DNA from: Croceicoccus naphthovorans
Lineage (GTDB): Bacteria; Pseudomonadota; Alphaproteobacteria; Sphingomonadales; Sphingomonadaceae
Assembly (NCBI RefSeq): GCF_001028705.1
Contig: NZ_CP011770.1
Location: 3,227,501 to 3,291,500 of the forward strand
Length of the DNA stretch: 64,000 bases
Direction of reading: 5' to 3'
Part shown: one piece after another, positions 8,472 through 17,660 of the stretch
Layout: every line of letters begins with the position of its first letter
Position numbering within the stretch: the first letter of the stretch is position 1
Position numbers and translations under genes: made by a program
The notes under the pieces: model-generated
Databases searched by the model: none
The model's input: the letters and a program-made list of their open reading frames with translations, nothing else
What the model was told of the DNA's origin: nothing

Positions 8472-8935
8472 CGTCGCTCCGCGAAGAACCCGCGCAGCAG
8501 GTCGGCCGCTTCCGTCTCGCCCAGCCCTGAATAGACCTCTGGACGGTGCAGACAGGTCGGTTGGTCAAACGTGCGGCAGCCATGTTCGACCGCGCCGCCC
8601 TTGGGATCGCTGGCCCCGTAATAGACTCGCGCGATCCGCGCGTGGGCGATGGCCCCGGCGCACATAGGGCAGGGTTCCAGCGTGACATAGAGGTCGCAAC
8701 CGGTCAGCCGCTCATCGCCCAGCGCCTCTGCCGCGCGGCGAATCGCCAGCATCTCGGCATGGGCGGTCGGATCGTTCAGCGTGCGGGGGGCGTTGTGGGC
8801 GCTGGCGATCACCGCCCCGTCTTTCACCACTACCGCGCCCACCGGCACTTCACCTGCGGCGGCGGCCTGTCGCGCCATCTCCAGCGCGGCCTGCATCGGT
8901 GGCGCAAGCGGCCAGCGGGGCTTGGTTTCGTTCAT
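8468..8935 (-). CDS. tadA: tRNA-specific adenosine deaminase
   Basis: TadA deaminates A34 of tRNA-Arg(ACG) to inosine. The 155-residue protein has the zinc-deaminase signature HAE at residues 59-61 (H59 ligand, E61 proton shuttle) and PCPMC with C89 and C92. Start ATG 8935 gives the family length; a longer reading to 8974 adds a basic, unconserved stretch. The gene converges with nadC, and the two stop codons share the palindrome CTAG at 8468-8471. Zinc ligands and catalytic glutamate are all present, so the enzyme should be active. Confidence 0.94.
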   Translation of the reverse strand: MNETKPRWPLAPPMQAALEMARQAAAAGEVPVGAVVVKDGAVIASAHNAPRTLNDPTAHAEMLAIRRAAEALGDERLTGCDLYVTLEPCPMCAGAIAHARIARVYYGASDPKGGAVEHGCRTFDQPTCLHRPEVYSGLGETEAADLLRGFFAERR

Positions 8936-9012
8936 GATCCTGCGCGACTTGCCCGAATCGCGCGAATGCGGCAATGGGTGCCGACGAACCGGAACGGTTG
9001 GGCCCCGATCGC

Positions 9013-9041
9013 TTGACGGGATGGGCCCTTGCCGCTATGCG
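9013..9041 (+). promoter_or_regulatory. candidate rpmB promoter
   Basis: TTGACG (9013-9018) and TATGCG (9036-9041) are 17 bases apart. Transcription would start near 9048, about 44 bases before the rpmB start codon. This is one of the better matches to a housekeeping promoter in the window. Confidence 0.55.
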
Positions 9042-9091
9042 CGCGCCTTTCCGTCACAACCGACGAATTTTTGCGAAGCGAGTTTATAGCC

Positions 9092-9379
9092 ATGTCGCGT
9101 ATCTGCGAACTGACCGGCAAGGGCCGCCAGGTCGGCCACAATGTGAGCCACGCCAACAACAAGACGAAGCGCGTGTTCCTGCCGAACCTCCAGAACGTCA
9201 CGCTGTTGAGCGAGAAGCTGGACAAGAGCTTCAAGTTCCGCGTTTCGACGCAGGGCCTGCGTTCGGTCGAACACAACGGCGGTCTCGACAACTGGCTGCT
9301 GAAGACCAACGACACCAAGCTGTCGACCCGCGCGCTCAAGGTAAAGCGCGAACTGAAGAAGGTCGCCGCCGCGGCCTGA
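9092..9379 (+). CDS. rpmB: 50S ribosomal protein L28
   Basis: The 95-residue basic protein starts [20 protein letters not shown], which is diagnostic of bacterial L28, and ends in a lysine/arginine-rich helix ([15 protein letters not shown]). ATG 9092 is chosen because L28 always begins at this point; the frame extends 21 codons upstream without conservation. It is transcribed alone, from a promoter candidate at 9013-9041 to the terminator at 9420-9453, without rpmG beside it. Confidence 0.97.
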   Translation: MSRICELTGKGRQVGHNVSHANNKTKRVFLPNLQNVTLLSEKLDKSFKFRVSTQGLRSVEHNGGLDNWLLKTNDTKLSTRALKVKRELKKVAAAA

Positions 9380-9419
9380 TTCGCCCCGCCCGGTTACGGG
9401 CAGGGATTGGGAAGAAACA

Positions 9420-9453
9420 GGCGCCCGCGAGTCTATCGCAGGGCGCCTTTTCC
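9420..9453 (+). terminator. rpmB terminator overlapping the end of the convergent gene
   Basis: GGCGCCC (9420-9426) and GGGCGCC (9441-9447) form a 7-base-pair stem followed by TTTT. The right arm and part of the loop lie inside the last codons of the convergent phytase-like gene, whose stop is at 9433-9435. On the minus strand the same hairpin is followed by a T-containing stretch, so it may work in both directions. Confidence 0.7.
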
Positions 9454-10416
9454 TATGTGCAGTTTCAGCAACAGCGTCTTTTGCAGGACTTGCGCTTCGT
9501 TGTTGTCGGATACGACCCACGCCGTCACGCCGCCATCGGCACTCTGTTGAATGGCAAGCCCCTCAAAATTGTCGGATAGCCCGGATCCGCCGAAATGGCC
9601 GATCCGCCGCGCCTCGACCCGACCGGCGGGGCGTAGCTTTGCGGTGTCCAGCAGGTAAAGCGCCGATTCGAAACCGAACGGCAAGCGAAAGCGTCGGCCC
9701 AGGATCAGCAGCCGACCATCGGCCAAGGGCGCGGCATCGACCGGGCGCATGCCTTCTGCCATGCTGAGGTGGAACAGAAACGGTTCCGCCCCGTCGGCCG
9801 GATCGCCCGCGAAGACCAGCCCGGGCAGGGTCCGGTCGCGCCCGCGTTCATACCCCTCGCCCAGAACCAGCATCCGGCCATCGGGAAGCCGCGCCATCGC
9901 CTCTGGCCCGCGCAGGGCGGTCCATTTCTGCATTTCCAGAGGTTTGGCCCGATCCACCAGCCGACCATCGGGGCCGAGCCGAACGATCACATTCTGATTT
10001 TCCATCGCGTACCAAAGCCCGCCATCGTCGCGCAGGACGATCGCCTCTGCATCGACACGGTTGCCGGTGCCATCGGCGCGCCGGTCGAGTGGCCACATCG
10101 TTCCGGCCCGACCGTGACCCGGCATTGGCCAGCGCACGCCCAGCCCGCGATCGGTGGCGCCGACGAAGTTGCCCTGCGGGTCTATGGCCAGCGCGGACAG
10201 CGAATGGAAATCCGGCCGGTCGCCGCGCAATTCCCATGCGCCGTCCAGCGTAATACCGCCGGACGAGACGAAGCCCGCCTGCGCGACCGGAACCGCATCG
10301 ACATATACCGCAGATCCGAAACCGGTAAGTTCGGGATCGACGCGCGGCGGCCAGAGGAGGATCGCGGCAACCGCCAGCGCAAGCAGCAGGCTTGGCAAAA
10401 GGCGGTGCCGGATCAT
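9433..10416 (-). CDS. phytase-like esterase family protein, secreted or membrane-anchored
   Basis: The 327-residue protein has an N-terminal hydrophobic segment (LPSLLLALAVAAILLWPP) serving as signal or anchor. The remainder reads as repeated beta blades of the esterase-like phytase family (PF13449): FHSLSALAIDPQGNFVGATD, DAEAIVLRDDGGLWYAMEN, GPEAMARLPDGRMLVLGEGY and NFEGLAIQQ. These DxEgi/alxxDG repeats fit a beta-propeller. Substrate specificity is not predictable; the family name is based on distant similarity to phytase. Fourteen bases separate its start from the stop of the upstream LytM lipoprotein gene, suggesting co-transcription. Confidence 0.8.
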   Translation of the reverse strand: MIRHRLLPSLLLALAVAAILLWPPRVDPELTGFGSAVYVDAVPVAQAGFVSSGGITLDGAWELRGDRPDFHSLSALAIDPQGNFVGATDRGLGVRWPMPGHGRAGTMWPLDRRADGTGNRVDAEAIVLRDDGGLWYAMENQNVIVRLGPDGRLVDRAKPLEMQKWTALRGPEAMARLPDGRMLVLGEGYERGRDRTLPGLVFAGDPADGAEPFLFHLSMAEGMRPVDAAPLADGRLLILGRRFRLPFGFESALYLLDTAKLRPAGRVEARRIGHFGGSGLSDNFEGLAIQQSADGGVTAWVVSDNNEAQVLQKTLLLKLHIGKGALR

Positions 10417-10429
10417 GCGCGGATGGCGC

Positions 10430-11353
10430 CTAGTTCATGGGGCCGGTGAACAACAGCGGATCGAGCCGGGCGTCGTTCCACTTCAGGCTCCAGTGCAGAT
10501 GCGGCCCGGTGGCGCGCCCGCTGGACCCGACAAGGCCGATGCGCTGGCCCTGCCTCACATGGTCGCCCACTTTCACAAATAGCTCCTGCGAATGGAGGAA
10601 CGCGCTGTTAAGGCCCATGCCGTGATCGATGATCAGCAACTTGCCCTCAAGGCTGAAGTCGTCGACGGCCAGTACAACCACCCCGTCGGCTGGCGCGACA
10701 TAGGGCGTGCCCGCACCGGGCGCGATGTCGATACCCGAATGATAGCTGCCCGGCTCGCCGCGATAGATACGTTGCGATCCGAACAGACCGGAGATGCGGC
10801 CTTTTACCGGCCAGATGAAATCCTCGCGCCAACCTTGCGCATCGGTCACTTGCGCGCGGGAGGCGTTGATCGCCTCCAGCTCTGGACGGCGGATCTTCAT
10901 GAACGCCTCTGTCGCGCCGCCGGTACGGCGGGCGGCGTTGATGTGTTCGATCCGCCAGTCACGGGGGCTGATCGTCAGCGGCTTGGTCAATTGCGTCCCG
11001 TCGCTGCGTTTGGCGACGAGTGTGGCGATAGGGCCGGAATCGCGGTCGAACGCGGCAAGGAACTGGCGATTGGCGTCGATCTTCACCGCCTCGCCATTCA
11101 GCGTCAGTGCGGTGGTGCCGACCGGCGCGGTGCCGCGCAGCCAGCCGCCCTGCGTCATCTCACCCGATAGCGTGAACGTGCCAGCCGGAAGCGCCGCCGG
11201 GGTCGGTGAGGGTGTCGGAACCGGTGCGGGCGCAGGCATCGTGCTGGCCGACGCGGACTGCGTCTCTGGTATCGAAGGCACGACGGTACAGGCCGCGAGG
11301 GCCGTGACAGTCAAAAGCGCGAGGGCGGTTTGGGTCGTTCGGTCAAAACTCAT
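10430..11353 (-). CDS. M23 (LytM-type) peptidoglycan endopeptidase lipoprotein
   Basis: A 307-residue protein from ATG 11353. LLTVTALAAC places a lipobox cysteine at residue 22, followed by a Pro/Ala/Ser-rich linker (APAPVPTPSPTPAALP), so it is probably a lipoprotein tethered to a membrane. The C-terminal M23 domain retains zinc ligands in YHSGIDIA and the HLHWS motif (GRATGPHLHWS), so it should cleave peptide cross-links, unlike the degenerate EnvC-type domain at the right end of the window. Its ATG overlaps the stop of the DUF2093 gene as ATGA, and the phytase-like gene follows closely. Confidence 0.88.
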   Translation of the reverse strand: MSFDRTTQTALALLTVTALAACTVVPSIPETQSASASTMPAPAPVPTPSPTPAALPAGTFTLSGEMTQGGWLRGTAPVGTTALTLNGEAVKIDANRQFLAAFDRDSGPIATLVAKRSDGTQLTKPLTISPRDWRIEHINAARRTGGATEAFMKIRRPELEAINASRAQVTDAQGWREDFIWPVKGRISGLFGSQRIYRGEPGSYHSGIDIAPGAGTPYVAPADGVVVLAVDDFSLEGKLLIIDHGMGLNSAFLHSQELFVKVGDHVRQGQRIGLVGSSGRATGPHLHWSLKWNDARLDPLLFTGPMN

Positions 11354-11550
11354 TGATCGCGCAAGAACCGCTCTGTGGCGATTTCGCACGTCGCATAGGC
11401 TTCCTGCCGCTCCACGCTCCAGTACCGCAGCATGTCGAGCTGAATCGGCACGCCCGATACCGCGCACAGAACATGGTCCCCGGCGGTCATCTGGCGAAAA
11501 CCGTTGGGTCCGTAGAGAAGGCGGGCGGGTCCGTTGGATTGCATGAGCAT
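11350..11550 (-). CDS. DUF2093 family protein
   Basis: A 66-residue protein with the family core DHVLCAVSGVPIQLDMLRYW followed by SVERQEAYA; these blocks identify the small DUF2093 family of alphaproteobacteria. There is no signal peptide. Two cysteines (one in VLCAV, one in ATCEI) are present but no clear metal motif. It overlaps the start of the M23 lipoprotein gene by four bases, so the two are translationally coupled; a regulatory or partner role is a guess. The xseA stop is 27 bases upstream of its start. Confidence 0.8.
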   Translation of the reverse strand: MLMQSNGPARLLYGPNGFRQMTAGDHVLCAVSGVPIQLDMLRYWSVERQEAYATCEIATERFLRDQ

Positions 11551-11576
11551 GGGTTTCAGATAGCGCGTGTTACCTG

Positions 11577-13067
11577 TCAGAACAATGACTGCTGCCCGCT
11601 GTCGTTCCCCTCTTGCGACGACTTGGGCGAGGAACGGCGACGCGGCTTGGGCGGCGTTGGAGGCGCAGCAGGGGCAGTGCCGGTGCTGACGTCGATCTCG
11701 CCGTCGCGGAAGCGCAGGTTAAGCCGGTCATGCATGGCGGCGGCGGCGCGGGTCGTCACGGCATGGCCGTCCGGGCCGGTGACCACGGCATAACCACGCT
11801 CCAGCGGGGCATAGGGGTTCAGCTGCGGCAATACACGGGCCAGCGATTGCAATGCGGCGCCAGCATCACGATGCCGCCGGATTACCAGCGCGCGCGCATC
11901 GGGCACGCGGGCCAGTTCGCGGCGATGCTGGTCGATATTGCGCTGAAGCAATGCGGGCCGCAGCCCGCCCCCGCTCTCGGCCAAGGCACGCCGCGCCTGT
12001 TCCGCCCGTCCGGCCAGTCCGCGCCGCAGCCGGTCGGTCAGGTCGTCCAGCCGCTGGCCCTGCGCCTCGACCAGCGCGGCGGGGTCGGGCAACCGCTCGC
12101 TCCACGCCAGCAATCGTTCGCGTGCCAGACCGACCGGGCGGATTACGCCCCGGCGTTGACGGGCGGCATATTCGTCAAGCAGGGCGCGCAGTTCCTGCCG
12201 CACCGGCACTGCGATCTCGGCGGCGGCGGTCGGCGTCGGCGCCCGCAAGTCGGCGGCAAAATCGCAAAGCGTGGTGTCAGTCTCGTGCCCCACGGCAGAG
12301 ATCGTCGGGATCGTGCTGGCCGCAACCGCCCGCACCACGACTTCCTCGTTGAATGCCCACAAATCCTCGATAGACCCGCCGCCGCGTGCCACGATCACCA
12401 GATCGGGCCGAGGCACCGCACCGCCCGCCGGCAACCGCGAAAACCCCTCGACCGCAGCGGCGATCTGCTCCGCCGCGCCCTGCCCTTGCACCATAACCGG
12501 CCAGACGAGAACATGGCTGGGAAAGCGATCGTTCAGCCGGTGCAGGATGTCGCGGATCACGGCCCCGGTCGGACTCGTCACGACGCCGATCGTGCGCGGC
12601 AGGAACGGCAACCGGCGCTTGCGTTCGGGGGCGAAAAGGCCCTCGGCCTCCAGCTTCGCCTTGATCCGCGCCAGCATGGCCAGCAGCGCGCCCTCGCCCG
12701 CGATTTCCATCGAATCGATGACGATCTGGTACTTCGAGCGTCCCGGATAAGTGGTCAGCTTGCCGGTCGCGATCACCTCGATCCCGTCCTCTGGCCGGAA
12801 CGCCAGTCGCCCGGCATTGCCGCGCCACATCACCCCGTCGATAACCGCGTTCTCGTCTTTCAGCGCGCAATAGAAGTGCCCCGAAGCCGCGCGTTTCACG
12901 CCCGAAAGCTCTCCGCGTACGCGCACGTGGCCAAAGCGATCTTCGACCGTTCGCTTCAGCTGCTGCGATATTTCGGACACGGAGAGGGGCGCGGCGTTGT
13001 CGCCCGGGCGCCCCTGCGCTAACAGCCGCCCGTCTTCGAATTCTGCACTTGAGGGGCCGTTAGCCAA
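11577..13067 (-). CDS. xseA: exodeoxyribonuclease VII large subunit
   Basis: XseA with XseB degrades single-stranded DNA. The 496-residue protein has the N-terminal OB-fold ([40 protein letters not shown]), the catalytic core ([54 protein letters not shown]) and a long helical coiled-coil tail before the terminal PLERGYAVV block. The start codon is TTG at 13067, supported by AAAGGA six bases upstream. That ribosome-binding site lies inside the first codons of purD on the other strand, so the divergent genes touch. XseB is not in the window. Confidence 0.93.
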   Translation of the reverse strand: MANGPSSAEFEDGRLLAQGRPGDNAAPLSVSEISQQLKRTVEDRFGHVRVRGELSGVKRAASGHFYCALKDENAVIDGVMWRGNAGRLAFRPEDGIEVIATGKLTTYPGRSKYQIVIDSMEIAGEGALLAMLARIKAKLEAEGLFAPERKRRLPFLPRTIGVVTSPTGAVIRDILHRLNDRFPSHVLVWPVMVQGQGAAEQIAAAVEGFSRLPAGGAVPRPDLVIVARGGGSIEDLWAFNEEVVVRAVAASTIPTISAVGHETDTTLCDFAADLRAPTPTAAAEIAVPVRQELRALLDEYAARQRRGVIRPVGLARERLLAWSERLPDPAALVEAQGQRLDDLTDRLRRGLAGRAEQARRALAESGGGLRPALLQRNIDQHRRELARVPDARALVIRRHRDAGAALQSLARVLPQLNPYAPLERGYAVVTGPDGHAVTTRAAAAMHDRLNLRFRDGEIDVSTGTAPAAPPTPPKPRRRSSPKSSQEGNDSGQQSLF

Positions 13068-14347
13068 TGAACATCCTTTTGATCGGGTCGGGCGGCCGCG
13101 AACATGCGCTGGCGTGGAAGCTGGCGCAATCGGAGCGTTGCAAAACGCTCTATGCCGCCCCGGGCAATCCGGGAATTGCGCAAGTGGCGGAAAATGTCAC
13201 GCTGGATGTGACCGATCACGACGCGGTGGCCGCGTTCTGCGACGACCGGGGCGTGAACCTGGTCGTCGTCGGGCCAGAGGCTCCGCTGGTCGATGGCCTT
13301 GCCGATTCGCTCCGCGCCAGGGGCGTGGCGGTGTTCGGCCCCAGCGCAGCCGCGGCGCAGTTGGAAGGGTCGAAAAGCTTTACCAAGGGCGTCTGCGACC
13401 GCGCGGGCATTCCCACCGCCGCCTATGCCCATGCCGACAATGCCGAAGCGGCGCTGACCGCTCTGACCGATTTCACGATCCCCGTGGTCATCAAGGCCGA
13501 CGGGCTGGCGGCAGGCAAGGGCGTGATCATCGCCGAAACCCGCGAGGAGGCGGAGGAAGCGATCCGCGACATATTCGGCGGGCGGTTCGGATCGGCAGGC
13601 GCAAGCGTCGTGATCGAGGAGTTCATGACCGGCGAAGAGGCCAGCTTTTTCGCCCTGACCGACGGCGCGACGATCGTGCCGTTCGGATCGGCGCAGGATC
13701 ACAAGCGCGTAGGCGATGGCGACACCGGCCCCAACACCGGCGGCATGGGTGCGTACAGCCCGGCCCCGGTGCTGACCCCTATGCTGCGGGGCGAGGTGCT
13801 GAAGAAGATCATCGCGCCGACCGTGCGCCAGATGGCAGAGGACGGGCATCCCTATCAGGGCGTGCTTTATGCCGGGCTGATGCTGACCGATGCCGGGCCG
13901 AAGCTGATCGAGTACAACTGCCGCTTCGGCGATCCGGAGTGTCAGGTGCTGATGATGCGGCTGGAAAGCGATCTGGCAGAGATCCTCTATGCCTGTGCGA
14001 CCAATGCACTGGGCAGCCTGAAGGCACCGCAATTCGCCGACGAAACCGCGCTGACGGTGGTGATGGCCGCGAATGGCTATCCCGGCACGCCCGAAAAAGG
14101 CGGCGCGATCCACGGGATCGACAAGGCCGAAGCAGGCGGGACCAAGGTTTTCCACGCCGGCACCGCCGAGGACGGAGGGACTTTGGTCGCCAGCGGGGGC
14201 CGCGTGCTGAACGTGACCGCGCTGGGCAAGACCGTGACCGAGGCGCAGGCGGCGGCTTACAAGGCAGTCGACGCGGTGGACTTCGCGTCGGGGTTCTGCC
14301 GCCGCGACATCGGCTGGCGCGAAGTGGAGCGCGAAGCGGCGGAGTAG
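13067..14347 (+). CDS. purD: phosphoribosylamine-glycine ligase (GAR synthetase)
   Basis: PurD joins phosphoribosylamine and glycine with ATP, the second step of purine synthesis. The 426-residue protein shows [19 protein letters not shown] at the N-terminus, the ATP-grasp lysine loop [14 protein letters not shown], the signature [17 protein letters not shown] and the magnesium-binding [11 protein letters not shown]. Length is typical. Start ATG 13067 shares its first base with the TTG start of divergent xseA, and GAGGGG about 10 bases upstream lies in xseA coding sequence. Promoters for both genes must therefore lie within each other's coding regions. Confidence 0.96.
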   Translation: MNILLIGSGGREHALAWKLAQSERCKTLYAAPGNPGIAQVAENVTLDVTDHDAVAAFCDDRGVNLVVVGPEAPLVDGLADSLRARGVAVFGPSAAAAQLEGSKSFTKGVCDRAGIPTAAYAHADNAEAALTALTDFTIPVVIKADGLAAGKGVIIAETREEAEEAIRDIFGGRFGSAGASVVIEEFMTGEEASFFALTDGATIVPFGSAQDHKRVGDGDTGPNTGGMGAYSPAPVLTPMLRGEVLKKIIAPTVRQMAEDGHPYQGVLYAGLMLTDAGPKLIEYNCRFGDPECQVLMMRLESDLAEILYACATNALGSLKAPQFADETALTVVMAANGYPGTPEKGGAIHGIDKAEAGGTKVFHAGTAEDGGTLVASGGRVLNVTALGKTVTEAQAAAYKAVDAVDFASGFCRRDIGWREVEREAAE

Positions 14348-14364
14348 CGCTTTAGCCCGAATAC

Positions 14365-15375
14365 CTAACCAAGCCGTTTCGCGACCAGCACGGCCAGGTC
14401 CGCCTCTGGCCGCGCGCCATAGTGGCTGATGACTTCGGCGGCGGCGACCGCACCGATGGTCAGGCAGTCGGCCAGCGATTTGCCCTGAACATGGCCGTGC
14501 AGGAACCCGGCGGCAAAGCTGTCGCCTGCGCCGGTCGTGTCCACGACTTTGGCGACAGGCTCCGCCGGGACTTCGGCGCGTGTCTGGCCCGCAACGGCAA
14601 TCGCGCCCTTTTCGCTGCGCGTCACGACCAGCACCGGCAGTTTCGGCGCAATCATGGCGATGCCCGCCTCGATGTCCGCCGCGCCCGTCAGGCCCAGCAG
14701 TTCGCCTTCGTTGGCAAACAGAATGTCGATCTGTCCTTCATCGATCAGGCGGCGGAAATCGTCCCCGTGGCGGTCGAGCAGGAATGCGTCGGACAGCGTG
14801 AACGCCACTTGCCGCCCGGCATCGCGCGCGGCGCGGATCGCCCCCTGCATCGCGGCGCGCGGGTCGTCCGGATCCCAGAGATAGCCTTCGAGGTACAGCA
14901 CTTTCGCACTGGCGATCAGGTCCGTATCGATGGCGTTGGCCGGCAGGTGCTGCGACGCGCCAAGGAAGGTGTTCATCGTCCGCTGCCCGTCGGGCGTGAC
15001 AAGGATCAGGCACCGCGCCGTCGGCGGATCGCCTGCGCGCGGGGCGACTTCATAATGGATGCCCGCCGCGCGAATGTCGTGCGCGAAGACCGCGCCCAGC
15101 TGATCGTCGGCGACCTGCCCGATGAACGCCGACTTCGCGCCCAGCGCCGCCAGACCCGCGCATGTATTCGCCGCGCTGCCGCCCGAAATCTCTCGCCCCG
15201 GGGCCATGCGGCTGTAAAGTTCCTCGGCCCGTGCCGTGTCGATCAACGTCATGGCACCTTTGTCGATGCCCTCCGCCGCGATGAATGCGTCGTCGCATGG
15301 GGCCAGCACGTCGACGATGGCATTGCCGATGGCCAAAACATCAAAACGAGGCACGTCGAAACGGGTCTGGGTCAT
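14365..15375 (-). CDS. PfkB-family sugar/nucleoside kinase (adenosine kinase-like)
   Basis: A 336-residue protein from ATG 15375. N-terminal FDVLAIGNAIVDVLAPCDD, a first PfkB signature GGSAANTCAGLAALG and the second signature VDTTGAGDSFAAGFLHG, where the aspartate is the catalytic base, identify the ribokinase/PfkB superfamily. The N-terminal GNAIVDV and overall length resemble the alphaproteobacterial adenosine kinase group, which converts adenosine to AMP and would salvage purines. Substrate is inferred. The gene converges with purD, with 17 bases between stops. Confidence 0.85.
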   Translation of the reverse strand: MTQTRFDVPRFDVLAIGNAIVDVLAPCDDAFIAAEGIDKGAMTLIDTARAEELYSRMAPGREISGGSAANTCAGLAALGAKSAFIGQVADDQLGAVFAHDIRAAGIHYEVAPRAGDPPTARCLILVTPDGQRTMNTFLGASQHLPANAIDTDLIASAKVLYLEGYLWDPDDPRAAMQGAIRAARDAGRQVAFTLSDAFLLDRHGDDFRRLIDEGQIDILFANEGELLGLTGAADIEAGIAMIAPKLPVLVVTRSEKGAIAVAGQTRAEVPAEPVAKVVDTTGAGDSFAAGFLHGHVQGKSLADCLTIGAVAAAEVISHYGARPEADLAVLVAKRLG

Positions 15376-15479
15376 TCTGGGGATCGGTCCTTGAAAAATG
15401 CGCGAAACGGCGGATACCCAGCCGGTTAGGCGAGCCCTGCGTTGACAGCAAGGCCCGTCCCGCCGCAATCCTTGCGCCC

Positions 15480-16217
15480 ATGAACCGCACCCCCGCCCAT
15501 GATGTACGCGCCACGCTATCCATCCCGCAGGCCTTCGCCCTTGCCTTTGCGCAAGTCGGCGACCGGCGCGTCATCGGCCTGCTTATAAAATCGGTGCTGA
15601 TCAGCCTCGTGCTGGCCGCGCTGCTCGCCTTTGCGCTGGTCGTGGCGCTGGGCTGGACCTTTGGGGCATTCTATGGGTCGGACGTCGATACGCAGATCCC
15701 GTGGATCGGCACCGCGATGGTCGTCGTGCTGGGCGCGCTGGGGCTGGTCGCGGGGTGGCTGGCGTGGCGGATCGTCGCGATGGCGGTGATCCAGTTCTAC
15801 GCCGACGAGGTGGTCGCGATCGTCGAATCCGAACACTACCCCGCGCTGGCTGCCCGCGACCTGCCGCTGGGTGAGCAGACCGCGATGGCAATCAAGGGCG
15901 CGCTGCGGGCGCTGATCGTCAACCTGATCGCGCTGCCCTTTGCCTTGGCGCTGTTCTTCACCGCCATCGGACCCGCACTGGTTTTCGTCGTGGTCAACGC
16001 CTTTCTGCTTGGGCGCGAACTTCAGGAGATGGTCTGGGCGCGCCACCGGCATGACGGGGCCACCGCGCCGCTGGGGTTCGCCAGCCGCTTCCTGCTGGGC
16101 CTTGCCACCGTCGGGCTGCTGGCGGTGCCCTTCGTCAATTTCCTCGCCCCGTTCCTGAGTGCGGCTGCCGCAACGCATCTTGTTCACCGCGTCGCCATGC
16201 GGCAAACGCCACGGTGA
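15480..16217 (+). CDS. EI24-domain integral membrane protein (CysZ-related)
   Basis: A 245-residue protein with four to five strongly hydrophobic segments (for example LISLVLAALLAFALVVALGW, MVVVLGALGLVAGWLAW, FALALFFTAIGPALVFVVV). The PF07264 features are visible: the N-terminal amphipathic stretch IPQAFALAFAQV and the NAFLLGRELQEMVWARH motif after the third hydrophobic segment. CysZ in enterobacteria imports sulfate; the EI24 group in alphaproteobacteria has no proven substrate, so transport of sulfate is not claimed. Start ATG 15480. Its stop overlaps the start of the downstream lipoprotein gene. Confidence 0.82.
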   Translation: MNRTPAHDVRATLSIPQAFALAFAQVGDRRVIGLLIKSVLISLVLAALLAFALVVALGWTFGAFYGSDVDTQIPWIGTAMVVVLGALGLVAGWLAWRIVAMAVIQFYADEVVAIVESEHYPALAARDLPLGEQTAMAIKGALRALIVNLIALPFALALFFTAIGPALVFVVVNAFLLGRELQEMVWARHRHDGATAPLGFASRFLLGLATVGLLAVPFVNFLAPFLSAAAATHLVHRVAMRQTPR

Positions 16218-16642
16218 TGTTCATGCTTCGCCAGATTGCCGCCCTCGCTCTGATCCCGTTCGCCGCCGCCTGCGCCTCTTCCTCCGTGCCCTATTCGACG
16301 ACGCGGCCCGACACGGCAACCGCCGCGCCCCCGCCGCAGAACCCGCAAGTCACCCCGCAAACCAGTTTTCGCCCGGCACGCGTCATGCAGATGCCGGGGC
16401 TAGACGGCGTGATCGGCAGCGATGCGGGCGGACTTGTGCGACAATTCGGCACGCCCCGGCTCGATGTTTGGGAAGGCGACGCGCGCAAGTTGCAATTCGC
16501 GGGGCAAGCCTGCGTGCTCGACGTTTTCCTCTATCCTCCCGCCCCCGGACGCACCGAGCAGGCCACATGGGTAGAGGCGCGCCGCCAGACCGACGGGCGC
16601 GACGTGGACCGCGCCGCTTGCGTGTCGGCTTTGCGCCGGTAA
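16217..16642 (+). CDS. small lipoprotein of unknown function
   Basis: About 141 residues. The N-terminus (LRQIAALALIPFAAACASSS) has a lipobox cysteine, so it is probably membrane-anchored in the periplasm. It is followed by a Pro/Thr/Gln-rich linker and a compact domain beginning LDGVIGSDAGGLVRQFGTPR and ending in a cysteine-containing VSALRR. The phrase LxGVIGxxxxxLxxxFGxPxLDxxEGxxxxLQFxGxxCVLD reads like the conserved small-lipoprotein family found in sphingomonads, which lacks an assigned function. ATG at 16217 overlaps the stop of the EI24 gene; GTG 16214 and ATG 16223 are alternatives. Two conserved-looking cysteines could pair. Confidence 0.7.
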   Translation: MFMLRQIAALALIPFAAACASSSVPYSTTRPDTATAAPPPQNPQVTPQTSFRPARVMQMPGLDGVIGSDAGGLVRQFGTPRLDVWEGDARKLQFAGQACVLDVFLYPPAPGRTEQATWVEARRQTDGRDVDRAACVSALRR

Positions 16643-16703
16643 CCGGGTCTTAAGCAAGTTTCGCTAACCCCTTTCGCGACGAACAGGGGTTTGAACCGCG
16701 CTT

Positions 16704-17645
16704 ATGACCATGCATTTCGCCGATATCGCCCGGCAGGCCGCCACCGACCGCCGTGTCTCATCCGAAGAGCTGCTATCGCTGCGCCGCGCAGGCTGGGCGA
16801 ACGGCACGATCACGCCCGAAGAGGCGGAGACGATTTTCGCGCTGAACGACGCGCTGGACGATCGCAGCGCCGAATGGGTCGACTTCTTCGTCGAGGCTAT
16901 CGGCGAGTATGTGCTCAACACGATGCAGCCCGCCGGCTACGTCACCGAAGAGCAGGGCAAGTGGCTGATCGACCGGCTGAACGCCAGCGGGAAGGTCGAA
17001 TCGATGGCCGAAATGGAACTGGTCGTACGACTGGTCGAACGCGCCTCGAACGTGCCCGAACGCCTGAAGGTCTATGTGATCGCCACGCTGGAGCATGAAG
17101 TCCTGTCCGGCACCGGCCCCACCCGCCACGGCGGCGACCTGTCCGACACGCATGTATCAGAGGCGGAGTGCCGCATCCTGCGCCGCGCCCTGTTCGCACC
17201 CGGGTCGGACCGCCCCGGCGCGATCAGCCGCCGTGAGGCGGAAATGCTCTATCGCATCAAGGACGCCTGCCTCGAATCCGAAAACGCGCCCGAATGGAAG
17301 CGCCTGTTCGTGCAGGCGGTAGGCAACCACCTGCAAGGCTATGCCTCTGCCAGTGCCCAGATCAGCCGTGAACGCGCCGCAGAGCTGGAGGCGTTCATGG
17401 CCGATGCCAGTTCCAACGTCGGCCGTTTCCTCGGCCGCATGGCGAAAACCAGCCCGAATCGGTTCGGCAAGGTTTTCGGCAAGAAGGGCACCGATGCGCC
17501 GACGCGCGAACAGCTCGTCGCCGCGGACCACGCGGTCACGGCAAGCGAGAAGAAGTGGCTGGATATCCAGATGTCGGGCAACGGCATGGTCGATGAGTAT
17601 GACCAGGCGTTGCTGCGGTTTCTGGAAGGCGGCGAAGCTCCCTAA
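16704..17645 (+). CDS. uncharacterised protein with internally repeated helical module
   Basis: A 313-residue soluble, acidic protein with no signal peptide. Two stretches align with each other: residues about 14-70 (RRVSSEELLSLRRAGWANG ... AEWVDFFVEAIGEYVL) and about 147-214 (THVSEAECRILRRALFA ... PEWKRLFVQAVGNHLQ). A third, shorter copy closes the protein (HAVTASEKKWLDIQM ... LLRFLE). The repeat pattern is V-[ST]-x-x-E ... LRRA ... I-[TS]-x-x-E-A-E-x-[IL]-[FY]-x-[IL]-[NK]-D-A, then W-x-x-[FL]-F-V-[EQ]-A-[IV]. I do not recognise the family. It stands alone between the EI24-lipoprotein pair and the Fe-S operon. Confidence 0.75.
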   Translation: MTMHFADIARQAATDRRVSSEELLSLRRAGWANGTITPEEAETIFALNDALDDRSAEWVDFFVEAIGEYVLNTMQPAGYVTEEQGKWLIDRLNASGKVESMAEMELVVRLVERASNVPERLKVYVIATLEHEVLSGTGPTRHGGDLSDTHVSEAECRILRRALFAPGSDRPGAISRREAEMLYRIKDACLESENAPEWKRLFVQAVGNHLQGYASASAQISRERAAELEAFMADASSNVGRFLGRMAKTSPNRFGKVFGKKGTDAPTREQLVAADHAVTASEKKWLDIQMSGNGMVDEYDQALLRFLEGGEAP

Positions 17646-17660
17646 TCAATCCCGCTATCC

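Noticed and set aside
11613..13022. 469-codon plus-strand frame opposite xseA
   Set aside because: Antisense to a full-length XseA; no ribosome-binding site or domain.
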